This document shows positions 35,641 to 48,413 of a stretch of 64,000 bases of DNA, in pieces. This DNA comes from Saksenaea vasiformis B4078 (lineage: Eukaryota; Mucoromycota; Mucoromycetes; Mucorales; Saksenaeaceae): the NCBI GenBank assembly GCA_000697055.1, contig JNDT01001850.1, forward strand, positions 48,379-112,378. The letters run 5' to 3'. How positions within the stretch are numbered: position 1 is the first letter of the stretch; each line of letters opens with the position of its first letter. The notes under the pieces are model-generated. The model searched no databases, had not been told where the DNA came from, and was given only the letters and a program-made list of their open reading frames with translations. A program made the position numbers and the translations under genes.

Positions 35641-37082
35641 GATGATTTCGTCTGCTAGCATGGAATTTGTGATAATAAAAAGGCGTTAGGCGCAAACTTA
35701 ACAAGGAGGGGATGGCCTGTCTTTTTCGTCATGATTGTCGTTGCTTGGTTCCACACTTTTGCCAAACTTAGCGTAAAACGGAGCAACCCCCCCCCCTTGT
35801 TGAATGTCGCTACACGTACCTGTTGGCGTGCAGATAGTCTGAATCTGTTTCCATACTTATAACTAATTCATTATAATCCGCCTCTTTGTTTGTTCTGTTG
35901 ATTGTAACTGTATCTCAGCTATGAGCACCACCCCCTCAGAAGTAACGGGCTCAAACTTTATGATCCGGTTACCGTTAGAAGCATCTGCAAATAGAACGGC
36001 TTACAATGCATGCGATTAAGTTGGATGGATTGCCACCATCTCATTTTTCTCCCCTTGATATTGAAAATGTAATGCAGCAAAAGCTAAGGAGAGCAAATGA
36101 AAAAGAATGAAAGAAAAAGGTAAACCTATGACATCTTGATGTGGCGTGCTGAACGCATTCATGGTTAAAACCGCATCCCCATATGGAGAAACATGCAGCA
36201 TGCTACGCTTTTGTTCATTCGATTTGCTGGACACTAGATATTAAACCTGTAGAGTAGTTAATTGTTTTAGTTGAATAATTATCGAGCAAAAAAGTAACCT
36301 ATGAGCTTGTTGAATGCTTGACAGCAACCATAAAACTTGAAAGCATGGTATGACAAGTCCCCCAAAACCTCTTTAGCTTATTTTTCCATCAGTACTTCAA
36401 ATCATGGGCCATTTAGTACCGTTCATTTTAGGCATGCTGTGCTGTAAGCAGCGAATCCTCACATACCAGTTGCAAGATGGCGCCGTGTGATCGTCTCTCT
36501 CTCTCTCCTAGTCTCATTCTACGGGACAGTTGATTTGTGAAAAAAAAAGAAAGCTACTTCATGCAATGCAACGCAGCCTCTTTTTTTACGTGGCAGAAAA
36601 GAAGTTGTGTGCAACTATTGTTCTGCTATACCTGTCGTTCTTAAACAAGGGGTTCAGGTAATAGTATTTGGTTTTGTGCAGCTAGCCACCTCCATTTATC
36701 CTGATCGCGTAGAGCTCCTTTAAAGTACGAGCACGTCTAAAAGAAGCATAAAGAAGTTCTTTTCAGAAAGTAGGCTTTTATTAAAGTTTCGTTTGCTATT
36801 AGCTTTCTGAGTCCCGAAAAAGAACGAAAAAAATCCATGCATGCTACGAGTTGCTTGCTCTCTTTTTGTAGTCCAATTGCACAAGGTGGTACGTATCACT
36901 CAACCAATGCGACCCAGTCTTTGGATACGCAGTTTCCGCTATGCCAACTTTTGTACAGTAGATGCAGGGTCCCCATAAGTTTATGTGAGGGGACAGCACG
37001 AAGGCAGTCCCCTTTTTGTGACCTGAGGCAGAGCAGGAATGGCTGCCACGTTTTCCTGCGGTCACTTCGCATTGACCTTTTC
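35641..37082. other. Intergenic, no recognisable gene
   Basis: About 1.4 kb before ALG11. It holds a C9 run near 35787, a (TC)n tract at 36493-36509, and short frames without domains, such as 36016-36234 (-). The last 200 bp should contain the ALG11 promoter. Confidence 0.55.
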
Positions 37083-38963
37083 ATGTCCTTGGCCATCTGG
37101 ATAATCGTGGCCTTGCTTGTACCCATTGGGGTCTTGATAGATCTCAGAAGACGCATCCAAAAAAATAAGACATGTAATCGCGCTCGTGTTCTGAAGGAAC
37201 TAGGAGCGACACCATCAGCGACACAAGATCTCGCGATTCTAGGATTCTTTCATCCTTATTGGTAGAAAATGTCTAAAAATAAGCATTGGCTTTTTCTCCT
37301 AAACGATAGATAGTAATGCAGGTGGCGGTGGTGAACGAGTACTGTGGGCAGCCATCCGCGACGTGCAGCAAACGTTTCCTCAAGCGATATGCATGGTGTA
37401 CACTGGGGACACAGATTATTCAAAAGAACAGATCCTTCACAGAGTGAGGGTAGGTCTTCTTTTTTTTTTTTTTTTTTTTTTTTTTTTAGTCAACGAAGGA
37501 AGTTGCTTGCTTACGCATTCTCAAATCCAGACGCGATTCAGTATCGATCTTGATCCTCGACGATTAGGATTTGTCTATCTCCAAAAGCGATATCTTGTTG
37601 AAGATGCAAGGTATCCACGAATGACCTTGTTATTACAAAGTCTGGGATCACTGGCTCTTGGCTATGAAGCCATTGCCCAATTGGTTCCCGACGTTTTCTT
37701 TGGTGCGTTTAGAACAACGTGTGTTCGCATGTGAAAATGACCACTCACTTTGGAATCAGATACGATGGGTTATGCCTTCACATACCCTCTGGTGTGCTTT
37801 CTGACCCAGACTAAAATTGCAGCCTATGTGCACTACCCAACGATCAGGTAAGTCAAAAAGGGCAAAAGGTGGCGTGGTAGCTCACTTTCAACAATCTAGT
37901 TCGGATATGCTTCAACGTGTCTATGAACGCCGACCTCAATACAACAACAGCGCACAGTTCGCCTCGAGCACGCTATGGCGCACGGGTAAGCTGATGTACG
38001 CGCTGCGAAAAGGAAAAAATGAATCAAGTCATAACGTTATTGTAGTTACTACCGATTGTTTGCCAAAATCTATGGTTTTTGTGGATCATATGCTGAGACG
38101 GTGATGGTGAATTCCACGTGGACGAAAGGTCATATTGATCAGCTATGGCATACCAAGGCCAAGATTGTCTATCCACCTTGTGACACGGAGCGTTTGAAAG
38201 TACTGCCACTCGCGGGGCGCAAACTCTGGATTGTCAGCGTAGCTCAGTTTCGGTGAGTCATGCGATTTGTGGAGGATGATGAGCTGACTGAAGAGAAAAT
38301 GACTAGACCGGAAAAAGACCACTCGCTGCAACTGCGTTCCTTAGCCAGGTTGTTGGAAAAATACCCACAATGGAAATCGTCTCATGTGGAGTTGGTATTG
38401 ATTGGAAGTGCGCGTAACGAGGGCGACGAGCATAGAATTGCAGAACTGCGCGCAGAAGCCACGCAACTAAACATTCAAGATCATGTTCGATTTGAGGTCA
38501 ACGCGTCATTTGATACTCTTGTATCAAGCCTAGGCATGGCAAAAGTGGGGATCCATACCATGTGGAACGAGCACTTTGGCATTGGTGTGGTGGAATACAT
38601 GGTAACCTCTTTTTTTTAACATTCTCTTTCATTTATTTACATTGTGTTTCTGCAGGCAGCAGGGTTGATCCCCGTAGCCCACAATTCGGCTGGTCCAAAA
38701 CTAGATATTGTTACCAATTACGAGGGGAGAAAAACAGGTAAGCAATTAGAAATAGATGAAACATCTTTTTTAATGTGCAACTTCTAGGGTTTTTGGCTGA
38801 TTCAGTCGAGACATTTGCTGATAATTTGCATGCGGCGCTGTCACTTTCTGAAAAGGAGTATGAGATCATGGCTTCTGACGGTCGTGCAGCCGCATCCAGC
38901 AAGTTTTCAGAGGCAGCCTTTCGCGATAAGCTGTTAGAATCAATAGGTGTGTGTTTTAAGTAA
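37083..38963 (+). CDS. ALG11: ALG11, GDP-Man:Man3GlcNAc2-PP-dolichol alpha-1,2-mannosyltransferase
   Basis: Adds the fourth and fifth mannoses of the dolichol-linked N-glycan precursor on the cytosolic face of the ER. Nine exons (37083-37261, 37314-37449, 37531-37702, 37760-37847, 37900-37995, 38046-38252, 38307-38601, 38656-38737, 38788-38963) sum to 1431 nt, or 476 aa. An N-terminal membrane anchor ([19 protein letters not shown]) is followed by [18 protein letters not shown], the Alg11 signature, then [13 protein letters not shown], the GT4 domain with [20 protein letters not shown], and the C-terminal [20 protein letters not shown] loop that binds the nucleotide sugar. The start is the first ATG before the anchor. 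Intron 2 carries a T run of about 28 bases (37459-37486), so read quality should be checked there. Confidence 0.96.
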
Positions 38964-39418
38964 AGGTTGTCGTCTTGAGTTTAGAACCAAGGATTCATTT
39001 TTCAACCAGTGGATCTGCTGGTCTATCTGCTGCTGGGTCAAACCCAGTTAGATGATTTGTATGTGCGACAATGAACACAGTTCCATCTTCACATATGTTT
39101 TATTATTACACACTTTTGGGGGATTTTTATTTATTTATTTTTGTTTTACTGCGCTGCGCTGCGTAAACGTTTGGTTCGAATGATCTGGGTAGGCTGAGCG
39201 TATGATATTTACTTCGCCAAAATGTGAGAGAGAGTGAATGTTGGTTTTTAGGAACTCCGAATTCCCCGCTAAGAATCCCAAAGCGGAAATGCTGGGCACC
39301 AGAAAAAGAGGACCCACGTCTGAGCGCTGAGCGTTTCTCTTTCTCCCTCAAACCCCTCCTTCATTTCATTGACTTGGACTTTTTTTTCTTATTTTTTCTT
39401 GTTATTTTTCGCTTGCCT
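38964..39418. other. Intergenic, promoter region of the PKA gene
   Basis: 455 bp between ALG11 and the kinase. It is T-rich, with TTTATTTATTTATTTTTG at 39126-39143 and a pyrimidine tract at 39332-39412 just before the start. No gene supported. Confidence 0.5.
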
Positions 39419-40958
39419 ATGCCGTTGAGACTACTAACCACGTTTTTGTCGTCTCTCCTGAGAAGACCCGCCCAGGAGCCAGGAGACGCAGGGGCGAATG
39501 ACAAAACGATAACTAAGGAGTGTCCGCCAAAGCCACCGTCGTCACCGTCTCTCACCTTTAGTTCGACTGTGACCATTGCTGGTCTATGGAGTAATAAAAA
39601 GACGTCTTCCGACGGTCATAGTGACATGACTGACCAGGAACATATTCACTATTGGCATAACCAGCCGCCTGTTTTCCAGTCTGATTCCAATGTGGGTATT
39701 GAGGATTATGACTTGTTAGAAACCCTAGGTAGGTTCTTTTTTCTTTTTTTTCTTTTTTTACAAGTAGGAGACAATAGTTAATGCTGATACCACTCAGGGA
39801 CGGGTACTTTTGGTCGCGTGCATCTAGCCAAAGACAAACGAACAAAAAAATATCATGCGATCAAAGTATTAAAGAAAGCTGAGGTCGTACGGCTTAAACA
39901 AGTGGAACATATCAATTCCGAACGCCAGGTTCTGTCCCAGGTCAACTTTCCATTTATTGTGCAACTGTAAGAACACGAAAGAAAGAGAAAGAGAGAGAGA
40001 GAAAAAAAAAGGGATAGGAGAGGGAGGGGGTTTGCGGATGTGTGTTGGTGGATGTTTGACTATGTGTGTGGATGTGTTTGGACATGCATGTGATGATTGC
40101 ATATTCACAGAAATGGTTCTAGGTTTCGTACATTTCAGGATCATCAAAATCTGTACATGGTGCAGGAATATGTAATTGGGGGCGAAGTGTTTCGACATCT
40201 CAGACGCGCTGGTCGTTTTACCAACGATATGACGAGATTCTATGTCGCAGAAATCGTTTTGGCGATCGAATACCTCCATTCAAAAGACATTATCTATCGC
40301 GATTTAAAGCCAGAAAATCTTTTACTCGATGCACAAGGACATATCAAGATCACAGATTTTGGATTTTCAAAAAAAGTGGAAGATAGAACGTTCACCCTAT
40401 GCGGCACACCGGAATACCTGGCACCGGAGATCATCCAAAGTAAAGGCCATAGTAAAGCCGTTGATTGGTGGTCACTAGGTATTCTCTGTTTTGAGATGCT
40501 AGCAGGCTATCCACCCTTTTACGACGACAATCATTTTGGGATCTACGAACGTATTTTGGCAGGAAAAGCCCACTATCCGCCATATATGGACAGCACAGCC
40601 AAAGATCTAATCAAGCGATTGCTTATCAGTGATCGTACCCGACGACTGGGAAATTTGCGGGGTGGCGCGGAAGATATCAAGCGGCACAAATGGCTTCGCA
40701 ACACAGACTGGGAGGGACTATTAAATAGAACAGTTCGGGTAAGGAAATAAAGATTAGAATAGATAGAGATATTTTTTTGGGGGGAGTGGTACAAAAAGAT
40801 GGCTGAACAATTTTTTTTCCATTTTACTGTTGTAGGCGCCACTCATCCCGGTTCAGGAAGGTGAAGGCGACACAAGCAATTTTGAAAAGTATCCGGCGGA
40901 ACCGCCTCAGGAACAGACAAAGGGAGATCCCTTCCGCCATCTTTTTGCTGACTTTTAA
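39419..40958 (+). CDS. cAMP-dependent protein kinase catalytic subunit
   Basis: AGC-family Ser/Thr kinase released from its regulatory subunit by cAMP. Exons 39419-39728, 39798-39966, 40111-40738 and 40836-40958 sum to 1230 nt, or 409 aa. A non-conserved N-terminal region of about 95 aa precedes the kinase domain: glycine loop [13 protein letters not shown], lysine in YHAIKVLKK, catalytic loop [20 protein letters not shown], activation loop [13 protein letters not shown] with the phosphorylatable Thr, and [18 protein letters not shown]. The C-terminal AGC tail ends [10 protein letters not shown], the hydrophobic motif that closes PKA catalytic subunits, so the TAA is the real end. At the exon 2/3 junction the protein is three residues longer than usual before [11 protein letters not shown], and that junction is the least certain. 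The next gene starts 78 bp downstream in the same frame. Confidence 0.95.
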
Positions 40959-41036
40959 ACCTACACTTTTACTCTTCTCTCTCCAAAATTTTTATATACC
41001 CCTTTTCTTTCCTCTTTTTCTCTCTCAATTTCATTC

Positions 41037-42550
41037 ATGCCATCACAACTTTCACAGACCCCTTTTGAAGCTCTCGAAGCAAAAGAATGGGCATCTGCTA
41101 CCATGGATAATCTTTTTTCAGATACAACACCTATTACCTTTGAACCATGTCTTCCGATCCTCCCTCCGCCAGATACCAAGCAACAACCACCACCACCACG
41201 ATCTATTCCACGTGTCTCAGCTGCTAATCCCATTCGACGTTCTTTTTCACTTCTTGACAGCAGTCTGTTTGGTTCTTCATCCTCACGTTCTACATCACCC
41301 AATCCATATTATACGACTACACAACGATCCAATACATTTAATGGAAACCGACGTTCGGTTACCACGTCGTTTTCTTCTTCCGACAGCGATTATAGTTGCT
41401 CCGAATCTGGTCATTCGGATTCTAATACCTCTTCACCTACCAGTCTTTCACCTCATACATCCATATCCGTACGCTGGAAGAACACTTGGACAAAGGACCC
41501 GACAGATGTCAAACAAATGTTAAACTCACCTGATTTTTTCGCGCGTCGTACCATGACCTTTAAGGAGAGACAAGGCATTGCTATCTGGAAAAAGACATTT
41601 GAAGGCTATCTTCTCGAACCTATTTCGTCAGACCAACAGAAGGTTAGACTCTATAAAAAAAATTCCCATGCATGTTGGGGAAAAAAAAGAAAAGAAAAAT
41701 TCACACCTGTGCTTCCTCAGAAACCATCCAGTCGTTCAGCTCAATTATTTCATTTTATTATGACTGAATTATTGACAACAGAAGAAACGTATCTGGGTCA
41801 CTTAAAGATTATTAAACAGGTTTGGGTCGAAACAAGATGTGTTGCACTCTCTTTTCCCCTTCCCCTTCTAACCGCTCTCTCTCATTTTTTTTCTCCGTCA
41901 TGCAGATGTTCATGGAACCCCTGATTGAGGCGGCCACTAGCCATCCACGACCACTGATGAATATTCGCGATATCCAAACCATGTTTGCCTACATTCCCCA
42001 ATTAATTATGCTATCTTCAGCCTTAGCTCATCGTCTTCATGATGCTGCTATGGATGGTAGTGAAAGTGTTGGCAAGGTCTTTTGTGATTTGGAAAACGAA
42101 TTCGAAGTCTACATATTTTATGCCGTCAACTTTGCGAAGCTGCAGAAATGTTTAGCAAAGGCTGATCGAAACATTGTATACAGACAGTTGGTCCAGGTAA
42201 AATTCCTCCTAACCACGCGAGAAAGCGCGCGAGATTTTTTCTTTTTTCTCTTTTTTGTTGCTCAGATCTAACTCCGGAGATAGGATTCCTTGCGTAAAAA
42301 GGAAACCAATAGAATGGGTTTGGCTGACTATATGATTTCACCTATCCAACGCATTACACGTTATTGTCTGTTATTGAAAGGTTAATATCTTCCACGTCGA
42401 TCCTCACCGTTTAGTTTCCTATACTAACGACAACAATCCTTTTTAGATCTAAAGAAGCACTCAACTCCCGATCATCCTGATTACCCTTACCTTGATCGAG
42501 CACTCAAATGCCTCACAGCACTTGCTTTGGCCATGAACAACATCCAGTAA
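41037..42550 (+). CDS. DH-domain (RhoGEF) protein without PH domain
   Basis: Guanine nucleotide exchange factor for Rho-type GTPases, acting on cell polarity and actin. Exons 41037-41642, 41721-41819, 41906-42196, 42284-42380 and 42447-42550 sum to 1197 nt, or 398 aa. The N-terminal ~200 aa are Ser/Pro-rich and disordered. The Dbl-homology domain starts IMTELLTTEETYLGHLKII (CR1), has a central LMNIRDIQTMFAYIP and ends with the CR3 signature MISPIQRITRYCLLLKDL. The protein stops about 30 aa later at ALAMNNIQ, leaving no PH domain, which normally follows DH. The 78-nt intron 1 (41643-41720) has no stop and is a multiple of three, so retention would add 26 Lys-rich residues. The gene sits 78 bp behind the PKA stop. 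Confidence 0.88.
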
Positions 42551-44238
42551 ACCTTAAATCGGACGATACCCTTTTCTGTTCCCCCCCCCAAAAAACCATT
42601 TCATCTCCCTCATCTTTTGTATATTTCTTTCTTTCTTGCCATTACATTCTATAATTTCATCATTCTTGTACTATTTCGCACATTTCTTTTTTGGTTTATT
42701 TTGCTGTTTGAAATATATAATCTGTTACACAAGCTAACAGTCTAGATATTCCTTGCAGTGCAACCAGGCTGTGTAACCACTGACAGGAGAGGAATCTCCT
42801 TTTTGTTTAAGATTTCCGTTATCTAAAAAACTTTTTCTGAAGCGCGCAGATGACCTAATTCTCTCCACTTTGACCGTAAAAGGTGACACAGGATTAAGAT
42901 CAACCGGTAAACGCGCGTCATGCATATACCGAATCCGATGAACTAATGGTGACATTTTATGAAAATGAATAATGCAATTTCAGCTAGTCAACCCGCCCAT
43001 AACCACCTTTACGGAAGTATCAAAAAATCAATCAACCCGACCAACCAAAAAAAAAAAAAAAGGTTACCATAATCGATTGGTTTGCTTGCATAGAAACATC
43101 CTTTTTTCTTTTGCTACGTTGGATCGCCAAAACAGGTGCCAGGAATGTGTGTTATGCTGCAAGGCTTAGATTTGCCTTGTAACAAAAAGGCTATAGGATC
43201 GAACTTCTAGTTCTTCTCGGCATTCATTGCTTTAAAACACTTGTTCAAATAGGTTGGCTGCATTCCGGAACCTTATTATTTGCCCAAGGTGAGAATGTTA
43301 CGCCTTTTCGCTCTAGAACCTCTTTGCGAGTTGTTTTAAGCTTAGTGCAAGCTATACCTCGACCCAGTCGTTGCGCTTGTCTTGGACGAAAACCAAACTA
43401 CCTTCATAGATAACGAACGAGCAAAGTCTTTGACTGGTATCCTCTCAATCTCAGAAACTGGAAGAATTTTCGTTTCCAGATTCTCCGGGGTCCCAGGATG
43501 ACATGACAAACAGGATATCACCCTTTGACTAGGGAGTCCATGTTGTCTTAGGGTCAAGAGGCTGGTCTTCAGTATTCGGATAGAAAGTGTTGTCTTAATC
43601 AGACATGAATGACAAATGGTTTGTTTGTGAGATCCTGCCCATACATTCAATATTCAAATAAAAACCCTCTTATAACAGCAGAGGTTTTGGTATCACACAT
43701 ACCAGAAGTGTTTTGCGATTCCATTAACGAAGTTAAGCGTAGAACACTCAGAAAAAGCTCGGTTTTAGCCTATAGGCTGGAACAACGAAGGAGAAAAAAG
43801 TTAAAAAGGGCCTGCATTGGAATTGTAGGTGGAAGCCTGGTCCAAAAAAAAAAAACGTGAGCACAGGCAATTATAACCTCGGTCGCGGTCTCTGCAAATT
43901 TTAATTCAATGCATTTGTCAGCTTTCTTTCGCCAAAGGCTTTTGTCACTTTATAGCCTATCAAGCAGCTTTGGACGTCAGCGCCCTGGCTCAACAAGTCC
44001 CTACAGCGAGGCCAACTGTCCACCAACTGATTCAACAGCAATCTACCACGCTTCAAGTTCCACTGTCAAGGAGGATGGTTGTGTTTTCCATAATGCCCAA
44101 AAGTTGAGCGGACGCTGCGTGTCCGTGCATCACACATCATCTCTTTCAAAACGCTTTTTCTAAATAGACGTGTGTACTATCGTACGGCAACAATCATTTC
44201 AATCCGCCGTATTTCTTAGAACGTTAGGAGTTGCATAG
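42551..44238. other. Decayed region, no supported gene
   Basis: Follows the RhoGEF. A C8 run (42582) and A-rich tracts are present. The frames at 43342-43650 (-), 43609-43860 (+, basic C-terminus RLEQRRRKKLKR) and 43909-44163 (+) are isolated and lack recognisable domains or splice partners. Confidence 0.45.
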
Positions 44239-45574
44239 TTATTCGTGATCTTTCGAATCAGAAAATGATTTCGTATATACAAAATTTCTGAGGTCCTGGA
44301 TGCTTCTATTTATCAAAATGTCGTAGGTTGACGATGCACCTCCTTGTTGGCGGTGACAAGATATGGGACCATCAAGTTTGCCATGGTCGTTAGCACACTG
44401 TTTAGAGCCTTGTTTCCAATGATTGGGAATGGCTCCTTGATGGTCGAGGTATAGACCACGGATCTGGCTAAATAGCTTCCCTATTCGGGACCCTTCATCG
44501 ACTTCTATACCTATCATCAAAGCTAAGGTCCACACGAATGCCCTCCCAAGCTTTTGATCGCGATGGCCTGGGAACGCGCTCCTTCTATCGGTGTTGGCAC
44601 CATTATTTGATTTCCTGACAGCGATGGTCCAGATCGTAATGGGACGAAAACAGAGATCCTTTGTCACGCTGCTGCAACTCCGGAGGAACAGATACGTAGA
44701 CGCATCATCGAACTTTGAACGAACTTGCCGAAGCTGTGCTAGTCAGTCAAACGGGTATAGGGAACAGTTCATAAATGGACCGACAGCGTCACTGATCTTT
44801 CTCTTCATCCACTCATTTAGTTTTTCTACAGCTTTCTGGTCAAGATACATCTGTGTGGAGAATTTCAGGGGCAGTCCAGCTTCCTCAAAATCAAAATGTT
44901 CTCGAAGTAGCTGCCCCGTTGTTTGGTGGAGTGTAATGTTGTTCATATTACTGAAGCGTTGCGAACCGGCGGAGGCTGGAAGTTGGAAGGCTTTAAAGGT
45001 GGGAGTGTATCAAAAAGACAAGATGCTTCGAATAACAGGATACACAGATGCCCATGTCAAACAGAATATCTTTGTAAAAATGACAGTTGATCTTTGACTT
45101 CAATGACGCAGGTATTACGAGATACTGAGCAGTTTTGCATAAATTCCGCGTGATAGAGTGTCCCGGAGAGATTCCCTTCGTTTAAACAAAATCCGTTGAC
45201 ACTCGACGCTCCAATAATGGGAACGTCATTAAAGTAATAGCCATAAGAAATTTCTAAAGTGAGCAAAGCATTGAATGGGTTTGTGCCTATAACAAGAGTT
45301 TACATGTGTTATCATTGTCCACGAAAGGTTTTAGATTTGTCACCGGGTATTGTCTGCAGGAGGAAAATTTGCACCTGCTTGAATCATTGAAAATGTGTGA
45401 TGAAGTCAGGCCAATGCCAAAGCCAAGAGACGGGTAGGGGATCTTGCCCAGATGTTGGTACCTGGATATTTTAGCAAATGAAGTCGTTTCGATGTCAGTT
45501 CTATTGTACCTGTGACCCAGCCTCATGACTTCAGCAGACACGAGTGTTTCCTCCAGGAAATCTGTTCTAGCCAT
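44239..45574 (-). pseudogene. Chain of coding-like fragments, unknown family
   Basis: Reading the minus strand, protein-like pieces occur in order: 45574-45287 (MARTDFLEETLVSAEVMRL, with a GIGLTSSHIFND segment), 45261-45057 (NPFNALLTLEISYGYYFNDV, SSVNGFCLNE), 44946-44743 (REHFDFEEAGLPLKF, LNEWMKRKI) and 44667-44239. They change frame and are separated by stops that no good GT-AG intron removes, so I read them as one or two decayed genes. No domain was recognised. Confidence 0.4.
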
Positions 45575-48413
45575 ACCAAAAAAGATAGACTAACGAGTAT
45601 AGTTCCTGGTGCAATTCTCCGAAGAGTTGTCTACAGGAATAAGCATGTACAAGCGCGCCAAACTCAAAATTCCGGATTCATTGAACGAGTCAACGAAGCT
45701 TATCATGGACGATCCTTTTTCTTTTTTCGACAGAAGGCGAATTTTCTAACTCCGGGGTTTCGCAATGCCTTTCTTTCGGAAGTCATGGGGTTTTGACACC
45801 TCTCTGGGTGTCCACGAGGTCATTGATAGTTTTTTCTTTTTTTCTTTTCTTTTTCGTCGCCGATGGTGCAGCTTGGTTCAAAATAGATAGCGTTTGCTAG
45901 ACAAAGTGAATAAAGCAGGAAAGCTGCTTGCTTTTCTCCCTGAAAGCGATTTCGGTTCGCCGGAAGGTTTTTCCGCTGCCCGTTGCTGCTGTCAATCTAT
46001 TTCTGCAGCATATATTTCAAATCCAGTCATCGAGCCTTTCCCTGACTATCCTCCGGAATCGACAACATCGCTGACTTTGCCTCTGTATTTAGCATTTTGA
46101 CATTTTTGCTTGCGTCCATTTGTTGACAATGCAAAAGGCTATTCCAGATCGATGTGGAATACAACCTCCCAGTTACTGAACCTGATATTTTGCGGTTCTC
46201 CGAAGCACCGCTGTGAAGGGGGCCCGCGCCGCGCAATGCGTACAAACGAAGGAATTGGCACGTTGTAGCTTTTCTCAAACAAAGCCAACATGTTGAAACA
46301 TCATCGACGCAATCGGCTGTTATGAGAAAGCCTTGTTGACTTGTTCATCTTTCGAAATCCTAAAATGATTTGTTTAACTTTGGCAACGTGCAATCAATCT
46401 TTAAAAAGAAGGTGTACAAGTACTATGTTTGCAGATGTCAATGTAAGTTCCTTTTTACAATCCTCTCATATTTATAGCCTATTTTTGTTTATCTGGAGGA
46501 TGATGGCGCCACGTTGTCATCAAGAAGTGGTAGAGAGCCAGACCGGAGAACCAAGACGGGGCGGAAATGCAATACGCCCCCGCCGATTCTCCAACGGATA
46601 GACCGAAGTGTCGCCTTCCGGTAGAAAAGACAAACAGATCCAGCCCCGAATATCAACAACCAGCACAAACCAACATTGAGAAGGGTTCGGCTCGACATAT
46701 TGAAACCACTCATCCCAATTTGGCACTGCTATGATATCCACATAGAGTGGACTTCTTAACTGGGTCGCCCACTGGATTTTATCGTCGATAACTCCTACAT
46801 ACTAGATCATTGTTCTACTTCAAAATGAAGTTGACCCATCTAAAGGAAAAAAGCACTCCTAACAGACTGCGGCGAATGTCCTTTTGCTAGTATTCTTAAA
46901 ATAAAGAAATGTATAGAACTCTCGTCGTAGAGATCAGAGTATTGACAGAAAGTCGTATGATTCGATGGCGAATCCCAATCAGATGTTTCACCTAGGTGCA
47001 GACGGTTCCTCATGGTTCCTCAACCGTTTCTGAATTACGTTCAGTTGGGTTACTGAATAACCCCCCCCGAAAGACACGTACGTGATCACCTATCTTACCT
47101 GGTGAAGTCACTGCAAAACCAGGTTCCTCGAGGGCGCGATGTGGACTGGTCGTTACGCGGTTCATTAAGTTACTACTGTTATGATTTTCATGTGGGGGTA
47201 ACAATTGTCTTTACGGTCGAGGTCACAATGCACCCTATGCTGTACAAGTGACTAATTCCCAGCTGATATGTTCCTTTAGCACAGTAAGAGTTGACCATTA
47301 ATCGAAAAAAAAAAAGATTAGCCACGTTGCCGAGCAACTGGGACGATCGGCTCCATTTAGTTCACTTACACGAGGTCCTTGCAACTCTATTCGTATGATC
47401 GAGCACCAATGCTCATACCGGGAGGATGACGTTCTTATAGATATAGGACAATCTCCGCGCTACTCAAGCTGTGCAATTAATCAGAGAAAGTCTTCATCTG
47501 AGCGAGTTTGGTGGAGTGTCAGTTGGATTGATTCTAACGAATCAATACAGTGTATGTCTGCTTGAAAATCGCGCACAGGATGAAAGGTACGTATATACAA
47601 GAACCCATCAGTAAATGTCACCGAGAAAAAGAATAGGAGAACATAAAGGCATGTTTTTGGCTGCAGGTTTTCTGCAAAACAATTGAAGAAAGTGTATCGC
47701 AGGTCTCGAACAAGAGTCAGCGACAAGCTATTGGACGTTTGTTTAAACACATATGAGCGAAAATTTTCCTGCTTTGGATAGAATAGCTACGGGAATCCTC
47801 GGAAAGATTGAACACTTGAAAAAAAAAATCTGGCTACGATGAAACTGAGACAGACAGGAGATAGACATGCAGGAAAACGCCCAGGCATGCTTTATCAAAC
47901 ACGCAAGATGACCCATGCAGCGATAAATCATTTACATCTGCATTCGTCCTCATTCCTACGTTCAGGCGTAGCCAGGGTAACAGTTCTGTTCTGCAAAGTC
48001 TAGCTCTTTCTCGCAGATAACACAGAATAGAGCGCCAAATTTATAGTCGCCATAAAAATGTAAGCTAATCTCCCTGACATTTTTCCTAAAGACTAATTTT
48101 GTTTATTTATATTTTGCGATATACTTTTGCAACTTGGCCGTGCATAAGGGACTTGACCAAGCTTTGTGCCACATAAACACAAATGTTCCTTTTTATTTCT
48201 TTTAGGGATCGCAAATCGTACAAAAAGAACAACTGTCATGCTTGATCGACCCTTTGATTTGGTCAGCATGGCAGCTGGACCAATCATGTGGTTGTCACAA
48301 AGAAATTAATGGTTCTCTCTTGTACATGCAGACGGACGGTAAAAAAAAAAAAGAAGTGATCCCTCCGACTTTCTACATATTTATTTCGAGGGAGGTAAAA
48401 GGTATAGGGGAAG
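45575..48413. other. Decayed region, no supported gene
   Basis: Many short frames on both strands. 47485-47580 (+) reads like part of a protein (LSEFGGVSVGLILTNQYSVC), with a possible intron to 47667 and a downstream AKQLKKVY piece, but stops follow. 46520-46741 (-) and 45894-46100 (+) are isolated. No intact gene, tRNA or transposase was found. Confidence 0.45.
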
